DNA of 64,000 nucleotides from Liolophura sinensis. Lineage: Eukaryota > Mollusca > Polyplacophora > Chitonida > Chitonidae. Of the stretch, positions 54,599 through 64,000 are shown in pieces (position 1 is the stretch's first letter; every line of letters starts with the position of its first letter). Location: positions 13,759,386 through 13,823,385 of the forward strand of contig NC_088306.1 of NCBI RefSeq assembly GCF_032854445.1. The letters run 5' to 3'. A program made the translations under genes and the position numbers. The notes under the pieces were generated by a model, which did no database searches, was not told the origin of the DNA, and saw only the letters and a list, made by a program, of their open reading frames with translations.

Positions 54599-57500
54599 TT
54601 TCTGTGATTGGTGTTTTACGCCTTACTCACAAATATTCCACTTATACCACGATGGCCAGCATTATGGTTGGCGGGAAACCCACGACCATCCGCAGGTTGC
54701 AGACAGACCTTCGACCGGAGATGAAGCATGTTGGCGTGCTAACCCCCTCGGCCATGGAGGGCCACCGATACAGTAAAAAGATATTCTCGTTTGCATCTGG
54801 AAAATGTCAGTCAGCATAAGAAAAATGTAGCACATGGCTACAAAGTCGCAATTCTGGTCACCACAATGCGTTTGTCGAGGTATAGAATATTCCTCTCAAA
54901 CGCGCCACGTCTGGGAAAATTGAGCAAAAACAACCAATTGACAAAAAAGCTTATAGAAGTGTCTGTATCAGTTATATATGTTGTTGCTTATGTTGCAGAA
55001 TATACGGGTCCTACACAATGAAGGTTATCTCGGCGGCTGCATTTGGGCTTGATATTGACACACAAGACGAGCCCAACCATCCATTTATTCAGAATTCGAC
55101 AAAGGCCATTTCTGAGATTCTAGGCCATCCAGTAACTGTCGTTGCAAGTAAGTCTTGATTATTAAGTTCAATGATGACGGTCTCACTTAAGTTTTCTCTG
55201 TAGAAACGTTTGCCATGCTCTGCGGTGGATGCCATAAAAAGCATGGTTTTACTAAATGCCAAAAGACGGGCATATTGGATTTTCGTGTGGCAGTTTTAAC
55301 GGCAAGTTTTCGAAAGTAAGCTTTAAAGCCCACTTTCAGATTTTGACCTGGGTCTTGCCAGGCTCGCCTTGCTAAAGTTAACCTCTTCGTAGAGGCAAAA
55401 TGCGCTTCACTACTACAAACAAATATGCGAAAAAAGAACACGAATAAAGTAAATAAACGCCGTACGGTAAATGACTTATATGGAACATGTAAGGTGCATG
55501 TCGCACGAACCCGCCTTGTCACTTGTTATGTCTTTATTTACACTCTAAGTCTCGCGCATCTCGTGATGTCATGATATTGATTGTTGTCTGCTGTTATAGG
55601 CATCTTCCCTGTATTGAAACCTTTGGCCTCACTGGTTGGTCTCGTCAGTCGACCAGGATCTTCAATACAGTACCTGGACTCCATACTGATATTGATTGTT
55701 GTCTGCTGTTATAGGCATTTCCCTGTATTGAAACCTTTGGTCTCACTGGTTGGTCTCGTCAGTCGACCAGGATCCTCAATACAGTACCTGGACTCCATAC
55801 TGATATTGATTGTTGTCTGCTGTTATAGGCATCTTCCCTGTATTGAAACATTTGGCCTCACTGGTTGGTCTCGTCAGTCGACCAGGATCCTCAATACAGT
55901 ACCTGGACTCCATACTGATATTGATTGTTGTCTGCTGTTATAGGCATCTTCCCTGTATTGAAACCTTTGGCCTCACTGGTTGGTCTCGTCAGTCGACCAG
56001 GATCTTCAATACAGTACCTGGACTCCATACTGACATCCACCATAAAGGACAGACGTGAAACTGGAAATTCAGGGGTAAGAGGAAAATCATAGGTCTTCAA
56101 TGCGTTGTTTTTATATTAGTGTTTATTAAATGTTATAGTGAAATGACGAGTGACGAAATCAATTGTAATGAGCTTCACTGCAATTTTGAACTTAATTGTG
56201 TTTAAGTCATGGTCATTGTAATCTTAAGTTGCTTTTTGCGTAAGCAGTTAGAATAAAACCCAAACTACACTAAGTTGACAAGAGGCCGGATTTCTCTCTC
56301 CATGCTGTAGTCTTCTATATTTTACATACTGCGATGACAGACACACTGTATTTCGGTAGTACTTTGGAATAAAATCCATTTCTGTCTTGTGACACTCTGT
56401 ATTCGAAGATGACATATTTTCGGTTAGTGTATAAATACGCCAATATTCATGAGGTGTTAAAAGTTTTAATTGTGGTTAATGCATACAACATTTGGCTAGA
56501 ACTTCTATATGTCGTGACATAAATAGCTGTATCAAATACTGGGCTATTTGACGTTTCACGTTTACCATAGCCGCTTGCTACAAAACAAGTAACGTGGCCA
56601 CGAGAAAAAAACAGCTTGTGTTGACACAGTCAGTGTGTAATTCTGTAATATATTTAAAGAATTACAGCTGTGTGAGTATGACCAGATCAGGGGCGATAGT
56701 GCGATAGCTGACAAATGGACTCTTATAACCGGTGAAATTCGGCTTCTTGTCAATTTACTTCAGTCAGGGTTTTATTCTAACTGTTCGTGTAAAAGAATAA
56801 ATAGTAGCAAGTTACAGTCCCCCCCCCCCCCCAGCATCATGGATTAATTAGAATTAGGAAAAAATAATGCAGCGATGTTAAATGCAATTTATTAGACATC
56901 ACTGATCTAGAATCACATCACATTTACCATACAATCACATTAAAACAATCCCCAAAAAAACAGGCGTCGGTGGGGGTGGGGGGTGCTAAGGCCACAGCAG
57001 AATCCTGGTTTATGCACCTATCTATATATATTATATATATTGTTACGACCCAAACTGTCTGTATTATAAAGAGATGGCTTGTTCGAAATACACGACAGTT
57101 TAGCCGCACAAAAAAGTAACCAAAACCAGCAGATTTTATTTTACAACAATTCATTACGTTTAACAAGAACAGATAACAAGACTTTTACAAATACTAAAGT
57201 ACTTAAGTTTAACAACAAAGGATAGCAGTATCTATACAAATACTAAAGTACTTACATGTACAATGGTCTCAAGTCCACACGAACGCATATATTCCACAAT
57301 GCGGAAAACCATACAGGCATAAATGCACAAATAAGAGGGAAAATCCACAGTATAACTGAGTATATGACGAAATATACACAAAATTCCACAGACAGGGTCC
57401 GTGTACTAATAAGCACTGTGTACACAAGAGCACAAATTAAATATACAAGTTCAGACTGAACAAGTGCTTGGTGGAGATATGATATAACAAAGCCAGAGGC

Positions 57501-57793
57501 TATAAAGACACCAAAATTCAGCACAAAAGGCCTACTAAGGTAACACACAGCGAAAGCATCCAAAACTCCCAATAATTCTCCTTTCTCCCCTTTTGACCTG
57601 CTTTCATACGTCTTATATAGCCTGGTGGAATTGTCTAGAATAAGAAAATTCCTGAACACTTGATGTAAACAAACAGGCACCGAAATGAGCGCATTCTGGA
57701 ATATTCTAAGGTAGAGGCAGACAGCAGGCGCTGAACTCAGCGTATGTAAACAGTGGCAAGCTAAATGTAGAAACTGACGGCAGTCGTGCACAT

Positions 57794-57862
<69 letters not shown>

Positions 57863-60800
57863 CATGTTAATCACCTGTTATGTAATTGTATAGACATCGA
57901 TCTTTATTTAGAGCAAAATGTGGAAGTTTTCCTCAAAAGTTATCTGTCTTCTAAACTAAATCTTATCACACAACGAAAACCAGTTAATTTATACCAAATA
58001 TAGACTTCTTCACAAAACAAATCTAAATATTGCATTCGCCATGAGGCAAAATTAATGGTAGAGGTAATGATTGACATAATTGGCCAATATCCTAGCTCCG
58101 TCGTTTCATCGGAAATTTCTGTCGCGATGTGATTTTCATCTTCTTCATTTTTTTCTCCAGCGTAAAGACCTTCTTCAGCTGTTAATTGATGCTAAACTAG
58201 ATGATAGCCAAGTCAACCTTCAGGATGCACCAAACGGAGGCATTGCCAAGCGAGGTATAAATTCATAGCTCATTTTTTCCCTGGGTGACCATTTAGTAAT
58301 AGTAAACAAATTTATGCCATTTGGTATGTACAGCCACAGAACTACAAGAAACAATATATTCTGACTGAATAATGGTATGGATAATGGGTGAAAACATGAT
58401 ATGCTCAACTTCCAGTCAATAAAAGCATTCTAAAATTTGTCCCAAACCGTGAATGAACTTCTGCAGTGATTTTCGAAAAGCTCTTATTTTGTCTCGATAA
58501 GTTATCCCTTTTATAAATACTGCCAATGTGGCATTAAGGCATAATCATTCATCTAATTATCGCTTTATTGACAAATGGTGAATCAGTCTTCGGAAACACT
58601 GTCTTATTAGTAATTCGCTGTGGCATGTAAAATGAGCAATAAAAACCTGTGCGGTCACTGGTTCGAATCCTGATGTCGCTGCTGCGGTTTCATCACTTGC
58701 CTGGCGCATAGCGTTAACCTTAATTCTTCAGCTATTTCAACCACCTCCGCAACTAATATACTGAAACATTCTGAAAAATAGCTTGGATATAGAGGACTAA
58801 TCTGCACAGTTCTATGAAGCTCGCATTTTTAGTGACACAAACAAATCAATTTTGGCATCATTTCCATGATAAATATATGCAGAAATTCCACTGAAAAAAA
58901 TCACAGTGGTTGAAATGGTAGAAGATTTATAGTAAACCCAGTTACCTCCACCCACAAGTCTAAAATCAAAAGTTAATTCGTGCATTGTTAACATCAATAC
59001 AGTGAATGAAATAAACTGAAGCTCTTGCATCCTGCTCATGTTACTCAGATCTCAGCGATATTGAGATACGAGCCCAAGCCATCGTCTTCATGTTGGCCGG
59101 ATACGAAACAACGGCTACTACTCTGTCGTTCATGTCGTACCTGCTAGCTAACCATCCGGACATCCAGAGACGACTGTGTAAGGAAATTGACGACGTCTTG
59201 GAAGGGGTAAGACAAATTATTAAGTATAGTTTTGTATTTGTTCTAACAGTTATCTTCAGGGGTATACTGATGTTAACATCTGCGTCATCATCCGTGTCTT
59301 TATTTTATTTTCCCAACAATGTAATATTATTAATCTTCATTCAGCCAGTCTTATCAATCTTCATTCAGCCAATCTCATCAATCTTCATTCAGCCATCGGT
59401 GCTATCAATACTGTACTTGTCTCTTTGTCGTTAACGTTGTCATAGTGTCTTCGTCGTTAAGGACTAGATAAACCATGTTCGTCCATGATCATCCGCATTG
59501 CCTTCATTGTTTGGTGATATTCATCCTCATATATATCCCCATAAAATTAACTGTTATCTATTTTATGAACATTATCTCCTCAGTAAATATTAATGTGTTA
59601 AGAACAATAACAATTGTCATATCTGAAAAACCCATCTACTTCTACTAATATATTTCGTTTCGTTTGAATTTCAGAAAACACCTGACTATGACAACATCCA
59701 GCAATTGCCCTATTTAGAAATGTGCTTGCACGAGAGCATGAGACTTTTCCCGCCGATTTTGAGGTACGTGCCCACTGTATGATTCGTTACTGTTTATTTA
59801 TTTGATTGTTGTTTGACGCCACACTCATGATTTCTCTTTTCACATATACGATGACTGTCAAATTTATGAGTGCATGGAGAAAATCCCCGGTGTAAACCAC
59901 CGACCTTAGGCAAGTTTCTTACAAACTTCCCTACCTGCGATGAAGACATATTCACACTATATGAGTAGACGATATTCACACTATATGTCTTTAACAAACG
60001 TCAGACTGCGCAGACTCTCATTCGAGCGTCGTTGACCGCTCATTGTCAGCTACGCCACAGGTACAGAGATAGAGAGAAAATGTACAAATTCCCTGCCCAA
60101 GACCGGGATTGAACCCGTATACCGTACGTCCTTGCAACTGAAAAGCAAGCACCTTTAACACCCGGACAATACCCGCTTTCCCATTACTCTCAGTCAAGTT
60201 GTATTCGTTAAGAGGAAATGCCACATTTATTCCTGAGTCAAAGGTCAAGGTCCGTATGATTTTGACAACATTCTATTTCTTAAACAACTGTAACTAGCTT
60301 TAACCAGCATAAGAATGATCTCTATCTATATTTTGCTACATTCGTCTTTACACGAGGTCATTTATGTTTATAATTATTGACAGGCTGATAAACAAGATAT
60401 CTCTTGAATTTTCAAGCAATTTTCATGAAACTTGTAGTGCACGTAAACCTGTCCTTATAGAACCCTTGCATTGTGCTTGTTTTGTTTTTTTTTTAATGTT
60501 TTTGGGCCTTCATTTGTAACCATTACCCTTTAAAAACTTTTATCTCATGATTGCATGTAGTCAGCTGTATGAAACTTCTGTTACATTTGCATGTAGGCAT
60601 TGCGAAAAAACCTTTACTTTGGACGATTTTTGCAAGGTCATTGGCGTCATCAAGTTATATTTTGGGATGGGATTGTAAAACGATAGCCTTAAATAGTCTT
60701 AAAGGAAAAACCTGTAAAAATCGAAGTAGTCATCACAAAACAGACCACTTAAAACTGCATAAATGTACTTTCATTTATTTTTTTTACATTTTTGTGAAGA

Positions 60801-63800
60801 GAGTTAAAGGCGTTCAAACATTTGACTTCGAGATTGGGCTTTATGTACCAAACCATCAGTGTTTAGGAACTCGGACGTCACATGAAGTTTTCCCAACTCT
60901 AATCACGATACTGAATGTTGGAATAACTCTTTTTTACTCATGAGTAAAAGATTACTGAAATAATATTCCCCAAAATTCCTTCTTTCTTGTGAATATCCGG
61001 AAAAATGGTGATGTGATGTCAGAGTTCCTAGATACCGTCAGTATGGCTAATAAAAAGCCCACCATAATATTCAAATTTTTGAATGCTTTTCAATACTTTT
61101 AAACAAATCTGAAAAAAATAAATGAAAGTATTTTTACCGTTGTGCCTCAATTATATTATTTATACTTAAAAATTATATTAAATATTTTCCGTTGTCTATA
61201 AGATGAACCTTACTTCAAAGCAACTTTAAAGCACATGTTATCAATCTTATATTACATGTACACCGTGAGGAAGAACCCTTTGTGTTTTTTTTATTGATTT
61301 CGTTGGGATAGAGTCTCACCTTTATTGTAAACACTGTATTTCATAGAAGATACTGTGGCTGTTTTTTAAATCCATGGGTCAATAAAGTTATACTTTGTAC
61401 CCGACTAGTAAACACGATACTGTGAAGGTCTATAAGCAGTGTTCGTCAAACTTCACCACACCTGCAGCTACTCAAGCAGAAGAACCGTATTGTCTTTCAT
61501 TGATATTTAACTGTTATTTCACTGGAGCCCTTAACCTCCATCTCTTGCAAAACTGTGCATATCGTCGAGGGCTGTTTACCGACTTACTCATTTTTTGTGG
61601 CACCAGATTGATTGTTGTTTTACAGCGTATTTAATAACCCTGTTGTTTGTAATTACGCAATGCATACAGGAATTTGTACACCGGTATGTAGAGGGAAAAC
61701 GACAAGGGCACCGAGCTGTTGCAGAACAAGCTCAACAATGGGCTTTCGATTTCATGCTCTTATTAATAATTTTCTAATTGCTTCAGATATAAAATTCGGA
61801 AATTCTGAATTGCCCTCTCTATTATTATGGCCTCCCTAACAGCCAAGCCACAACCAGTCCGCAGGACTATACTGTAAATGGGTTCACTTTTCAGACTAAG
61901 CCGAGGAGCTGAGGAGGACATCTGCATTAAGGGTCACTTTCTACCCAAGGGTACCGGGATTTCTGTGCCCGTGTACGTTCTTCACAGAGACCCCGAATAT
62001 TGGCCCAACCCTGACAAGTTTGATCCCGAGAGGTAGGAGCAAATCTGGTTGTTGTCGACGTTTTAAAGGAACCAGTAGAGATAGAAGCCTTTTAAATGCG
62101 AGTGGCAACATACGCGTTGCATCTTCTATACAGGGTGTTTCAAAAAATTGGACACACACATCCATGCATTCTTACTACTCATATATATTAGAGACTGTTC
62201 GTGTTTTCAGCTAACATTATAATATCAATCTCCACTGAGCAGAGTTTCGTAATCTGGTGACGTGTGTTACTTCACCAAACATTCTCATGACAATTCACTT
62301 ACACGATTACGCATGGCGTGTCTCTGATTATATCGCATGTGTTGTTCTGTAGATATCTCTTCCATCAAGGCCAGTCACATTTGTGATTTCACTTACAGAT
62401 TCTCCCTACAGAATCGGGACAAGAACCACCCTTTTGCTCTCATTCCCTTCAGCGCCGGACCGCGAAACTGCGTTGGGAAAAGGATGGCTTTAGTGGCGGC
62501 AAAGATTGCCATGGCAACGGTCCTGCAAAGAGTCAGTTTTGAAATCACTGCTGAAACTCAGGTATGCAAAGTGAAATAGTGATTCTGTCCGTCTGAAAGT
62601 GCCTTTTAAGTTTTAATTTAGTGCTTTTTTACTTCTTACATTTCGTGAATCTGAAATTGCTCCGGATTCTCCGGATTAATCCATCCGAAAACCCGACGTC
62701 TGTCGGTGAAATAATACACGAATGACATAATTAACTAAATAAATAGTTTTCTTTTCTGACCATAAACGTGGAGGTGTTGCTTAACCTCACGCCTTGGCGT
62801 GACTGATTTCAGATTTGGCAATTACCAAAAATAACGAAATTCGCGAATGTCGTTTTCCTACCAGCTTGAAGTAGAGTTTTGTCAACCTTGCCTACCCACA
62901 CCGTCTCTGTGGTATACATGTACTGTGTATGATATTTAGTGTTGTCAGCATGATGTCTGATTGAGGAAGCATGATGTTTGGTGTCATCAGGATGATGTTT
63001 GAGTGAGGGAGCATGATGTTTGGTGTCCTCGGATTGATGTTTGAATGAGGCAGCATGATATTGGGTGTCCTCAGAATGATATCTGAGCGAGGAAGCATGG
63101 TGTCCTTAGCTAGGCTGTGCCCTTTACACAACCTGTAAACGACTAATACAATAGAGCAGACGTTAAACCCGTAGAAATAAAGCAAACGAGCAAATATTTT
63201 CTTAGAAGCCAGCTAATCTTTAAAGTAAATGTAAACTATCTGGGTCAAAGCGGCCTGAAAAGCTTTTTTCAGTTATTATTTGTTTATTTATTTTTGTGTA
63301 GAATTTTATAAGTGTTGTACGATGTGCCGTCACATTTCCTTCTTCATAAAAAATTCTCTTATTTGTTTACGCAACATTTGGAATATACTAGTAGTTATTT
63401 TCTGTAATATCACCTCTGAACTATTCTGTAAAGCCATCTGTGCACTATTCTGTAAGGCCATCTGTGAGCTATTCTGTAAAACCATCTGTGAACCATTATG
63501 TAAAGAAATCCCTGAACTAATCAGTAAAATCATCTCTGAGGAATTATCTTTGGGTCTTTCTAAGAAGCTTTATTGGATTTTACAGCTTTCTGATGCCCTT
63601 CAGTCGAGGCACAAATTATATTTGACATTATATACATTGGAGTGTTTGTAGTTTAGGTAGTCAATAATTTAACCATTAATATGACGTATTTAGGTCAGAA
63701 AGAAAATTTCTCAAGAAAGACGTTTGCTTCTGTAATTTAATGTCTGGGATATGACACATCTCGCCATAGACACTTTCTGTCATGGATGTGTGTCGCGATC

Positions 63801-64000
63801 TCCCCCCAAAGCCACGATCAAGGCGTTTTGTACCCTTTGTGAAGGGATGTTACTTCGATAACACAACAGAAAGTCACATTCTAGATTGCCTGGAAACTAC
63901 TGATAGCGAGTTCATAGAACTAGAATGGGTGGCAAGAAATTCACATCGTATATGATCAAAAGGTTTTTCTTTTTTTTTTGTCATTGTAGATCCCTGTCAA
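47296..64000 (+). CDS. Cytochrome P450, CYP3 clan, 14-exon gene, 3' end cut by the window
   Basis: Tandem paralogue of the gene at 22668. Exons: 47296-47372, 48428-48527, 49794-49846, 51828-51927, 52451-52570, 54396-54484, 54999-55147, 55944-56074, 58161-58254, 59049-59206, 59675-59763, 61895-62032, 62399-62561, and 63990 onward (ATCCCTGTCAA.., past the edge). Every exon length through exon 13 equals its partner in the first gene, and the frame is open. Motifs: anchor at about 14-30, KLPGP, AGYETT, ExxR in HESMR, DPERF, and [10 protein letters not shown] with Cys457. Exon 8 is preceded by three extra copies of its acceptor and first 90 bp; only the last copy gives a continuous frame. Expected product about 518 residues, an endoplasmic reticulum monooxygenase of unknown substrate. 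Expression from this locus depends on correct acceptor choice at exon 8. Confidence 0.92.
47880..48165 (+). mobile_element. SINE-like repeat, third family, intron 1
   Basis: Shares gataagaaatcaacgacgcc, tgtggccttttacgcagtc and ataacttgccaaaggttgg with 34780-34980, then ataaaactgatccccattgc and aagtgcgagactcttaaata. Confidence 0.5.
48925..49070 (+). mobile_element. Diverged SINE fragment (tail family 1), intron 2
   Basis: agaagcctctcatcaatg, gacccgggctctcctcgg and a gtaaacaccagtcattcaaa tail with caatcaatcaatc. Confidence 0.6.
50030..50240 (+). mobile_element. SINE-like fragment with tRNA-like head, intron 3
   Basis: ggcccctgaccaatgaggta head and a cccataaacctgaccgactt, ataagttaaaagttcttga tail, resembling 47520-47590. 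Confidence 0.4.
50762..50862 (+). mobile_element. SINE head fragment next to a minisatellite
   Basis: tggctcagttggttagcgct, gtcatgacccaggggcctg and accaatgcggtcgctgtgag. The body is cut by the minisatellite that follows. Confidence 0.75.
50862..51585. repeat. Minisatellite, 78-87 bp units, about nine copies
   Basis: Units run gtacgtgtatatgagggatc, atcatgatatagatggggat, tactggccaacgtttgct, atgggacatgtatac. Earlier units are about 84-87 bp; the last ones, about 78 bp, have a shortened ctgagtgatctccat segment. Lies in intron 3 of the second CYP3 gene. Confidence 0.92.
51940..52060 (-). mobile_element. SINE tail fragment, intron 4
   Basis: tttatttgtttatttatttt, then acataatttttcacttatgc and ggtaagtattatgggtgaat, a decayed minus-strand tail family copy. 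Confidence 0.45.
52755..53370 (+). repeat. Third copy of the unclassified upstream block, inside intron 5
   Basis: Shares tacgttcagaaatgg..tgccattt..gttccaaaa, ggagcgatcca, gaatgacatgt.ttcc.tgttgtg and acgttggtc in the same order as 46230-46560, then tgtcggccc and ctgtactttgaagcca as at 20770-20790. Ends in poly(C). No coding potential was recognised. Confidence 0.55.
54488..54602. repeat. (TTTA)n microsatellite, also the tail of a SINE
   Basis: About 28 units of ttta/tttg starting 4 bp after the exon 6 donor. Continuous with the SINE that follows. Confidence 0.95.
54603..54770 (-). mobile_element. SINE (tail family 1), intron 6
   Basis: gtgattggtgttttacgcct, ccagcattatggttggcggg and a head remnant (gcgtgctaaccccctcggcc). 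Confidence 0.85.
55574..56032 (+). repeat. Four tandem copies of intron 7 end plus 5' part of exon 8
   Basis: Units start at 55574, 55689, 55803 and 55918 (115, 114 and 115 bp apart) and differ at only a few bases. Each carries ttgttgtctgctgttatag (acceptor) and then the first 90 bp or so of exon 8, ending ctggactccatactg. Only the last unit runs on into ACATCCACC and the exon 8 donor at 56075. None of the first three contains a donor of its own at the unit end. Acceptors 1-3 add 344, 229 and 115 bp, none a multiple of three. Confidence 0.95.
57041..57797 (-). mobile_element. Solo LTR, related to the one at 14244, intron 8 of the second CYP3 gene
   Basis: A 757-bp unit with the same TG..CA ends, flanked by ATAT (57037-57040 and 57798-57801). 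High overall similarity to the copy at 14244-15021, with a few short length differences. No internal region. The orientation implied by its TATA box and AATAAA is minus. Confidence 0.85.
57798..57857. repeat. (AT)n microsatellite
   Basis: About 30 AT units directly after the solo LTR. The short AT run before the LTR suggests insertion into an AT repeat. Confidence 0.95.
58640..58720 (+). mobile_element. tRNA-like SINE head remnant, intron 9
   Basis: cggtcactggttcgaatcct resembles a B box. A similar remnant (gagagttcgaatcctggtg) lies at 35095-35130 in the same intron of the paralogue, so the insertion may predate the gene duplication. Confidence 0.4.
59331..59405. repeat. Short tandem repeat, 24-bp unit, three copies
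   Basis: aatcttcattcagcca repeated with short spacers (gtcttatc, atctcatc) in intron 10. Confidence 0.85.
59787..60185 (-). mobile_element. SINE of a longer tRNA-headed family, intron 11
   Basis: Minus-strand tail (tttatttatttgattgttg) at the left and a tRNA-like head at the right (gaccgggattgaacccgtat, gcaactgaaaagcaagcacc). Contains a small tandem gatattcacactatatg pair. Confidence 0.65.
60186..61894. other. Intron 11 interior, no recognisable element
   Basis: AT-rich. The longest open frame (60551-60943) has no motif I recognise and no exon signals. A possible SINE-tail-like gattgttgttttacagcgta lies near 61607. Confidence 0.4.
62131..62165 (+). mobile_element. Possible end of a mariner/Tc1-like DNA transposon
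   Basis: tacagggtgtttcaaaaaat follows the pattern of TA plus CAGGGTG ends. No matching inverted end or transposase was found, so this is tentative. Confidence 0.25.
62935..63110. repeat. 42-bp minisatellite built from 21-bp half units
   Basis: Alternating agcatgatgtttggtgtcctc and aggatgatgtttgagtgaggg halves, about four full units, in intron 13. Confidence 0.9.
63408..63545. repeat. 24-bp minisatellite, about five units
   Basis: Unit actattctgtaaagccatct + gtga, with growing divergence toward the 3' side, in intron 13. Creates an open frame with a CKAICELF repeat that has no exon signals. Confidence 0.85.

Noticed and set aside
55581-55943. Open frame spanning the exon 8 repeats as a separate repetitive protein
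   Set aside because: It reads intron sequence and exon 8 sequence out of the P450 frame; it is a by-product of the tandem duplication.
63280-63651. Open frame with repeated CKAICELF as a small cysteine-rich peptide gene
   Set aside because: It lies over a 24-bp minisatellite in intron 13 and has no exon signals.

Overview
This window is animal nuclear DNA: intron-rich genes, canonical GT-AG splice sites, many tRNA-derived SINEs, LINE remnants, solo LTRs, microsatellites and minisatellites. Abundant short interspersed elements with a shared 3' end, plus tandem arrays of clan 2 and clan 3 cytochrome P450 genes, suggest a marine lophotrochozoan. A mollusc is most likely and a brachiopod possible; this is inference, since no species-diagnostic gene is present.

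Layout. (1) 1-20.1 kb is a recently duplicated CYP2-clan locus. Segment A (about 1-7.0 kb, minus strand) carries an intact 8-exon P450 of 496 residues. Segment B (about 9.2-11.6 kb, plus strand) is an inverted, internally deleted fragment that keeps only the promoter flank and exons 3-4. Segment C (about 12.2-20.1 kb, minus strand) is a near-identical full-length copy, disabled by a 19-bp tandem duplication in exon 7 and a 1-bp deletion just after the haem cysteine in exon 8. All three segments share an upstream LINE 3' end, so the LINE predates the duplications. Several SINEs and one solo LTR sit in one copy only, so they postdate them.

(2) 20.4-64.0 kb holds two tandem CYP3-clan P450 genes on the plus strand. 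Each has 14 coding exons with identical exon lengths through exon 13. The first (22668-39239) encodes 518 residues and looks intact. The second (47296 to beyond the window end) has every exon seen open, with the last exon cut by the window edge. In the second gene the 3' end of intron 7 together with the first part of exon 8 is repeated four times in tandem; only the fourth copy joins the rest of the exon in frame. Both genes have a splice acceptor a few bases upstream of the ATG, which implies a non-coding first exon. A conserved block with a TATA-like core lies upstream of each, and part of that block recurs inside intron 5 of the second gene, so it may be an unclassified repeat.

(3) Introns and spacers hold a long-dead IS630/Tc1-like transposase, two related solo LTRs with 4-bp target duplications, at least three SINE families, a 45-bp minisatellite of about 33 units with an open reading frame on the minus strand, a 78-87 bp minisatellite, and smaller arrays.

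Functionally, the window is a xenobiotic/endobiotic oxidation locus: microsomal P450s of two clans side by side, which would draw electrons from an NADPH-P450 reductase encoded elsewhere. No prokaryotic system, CRISPR array or rRNA gene was seen. The most notable features are the exon-8 acceptor array, the freshly broken CYP2 copy and the inverted partial third copy.
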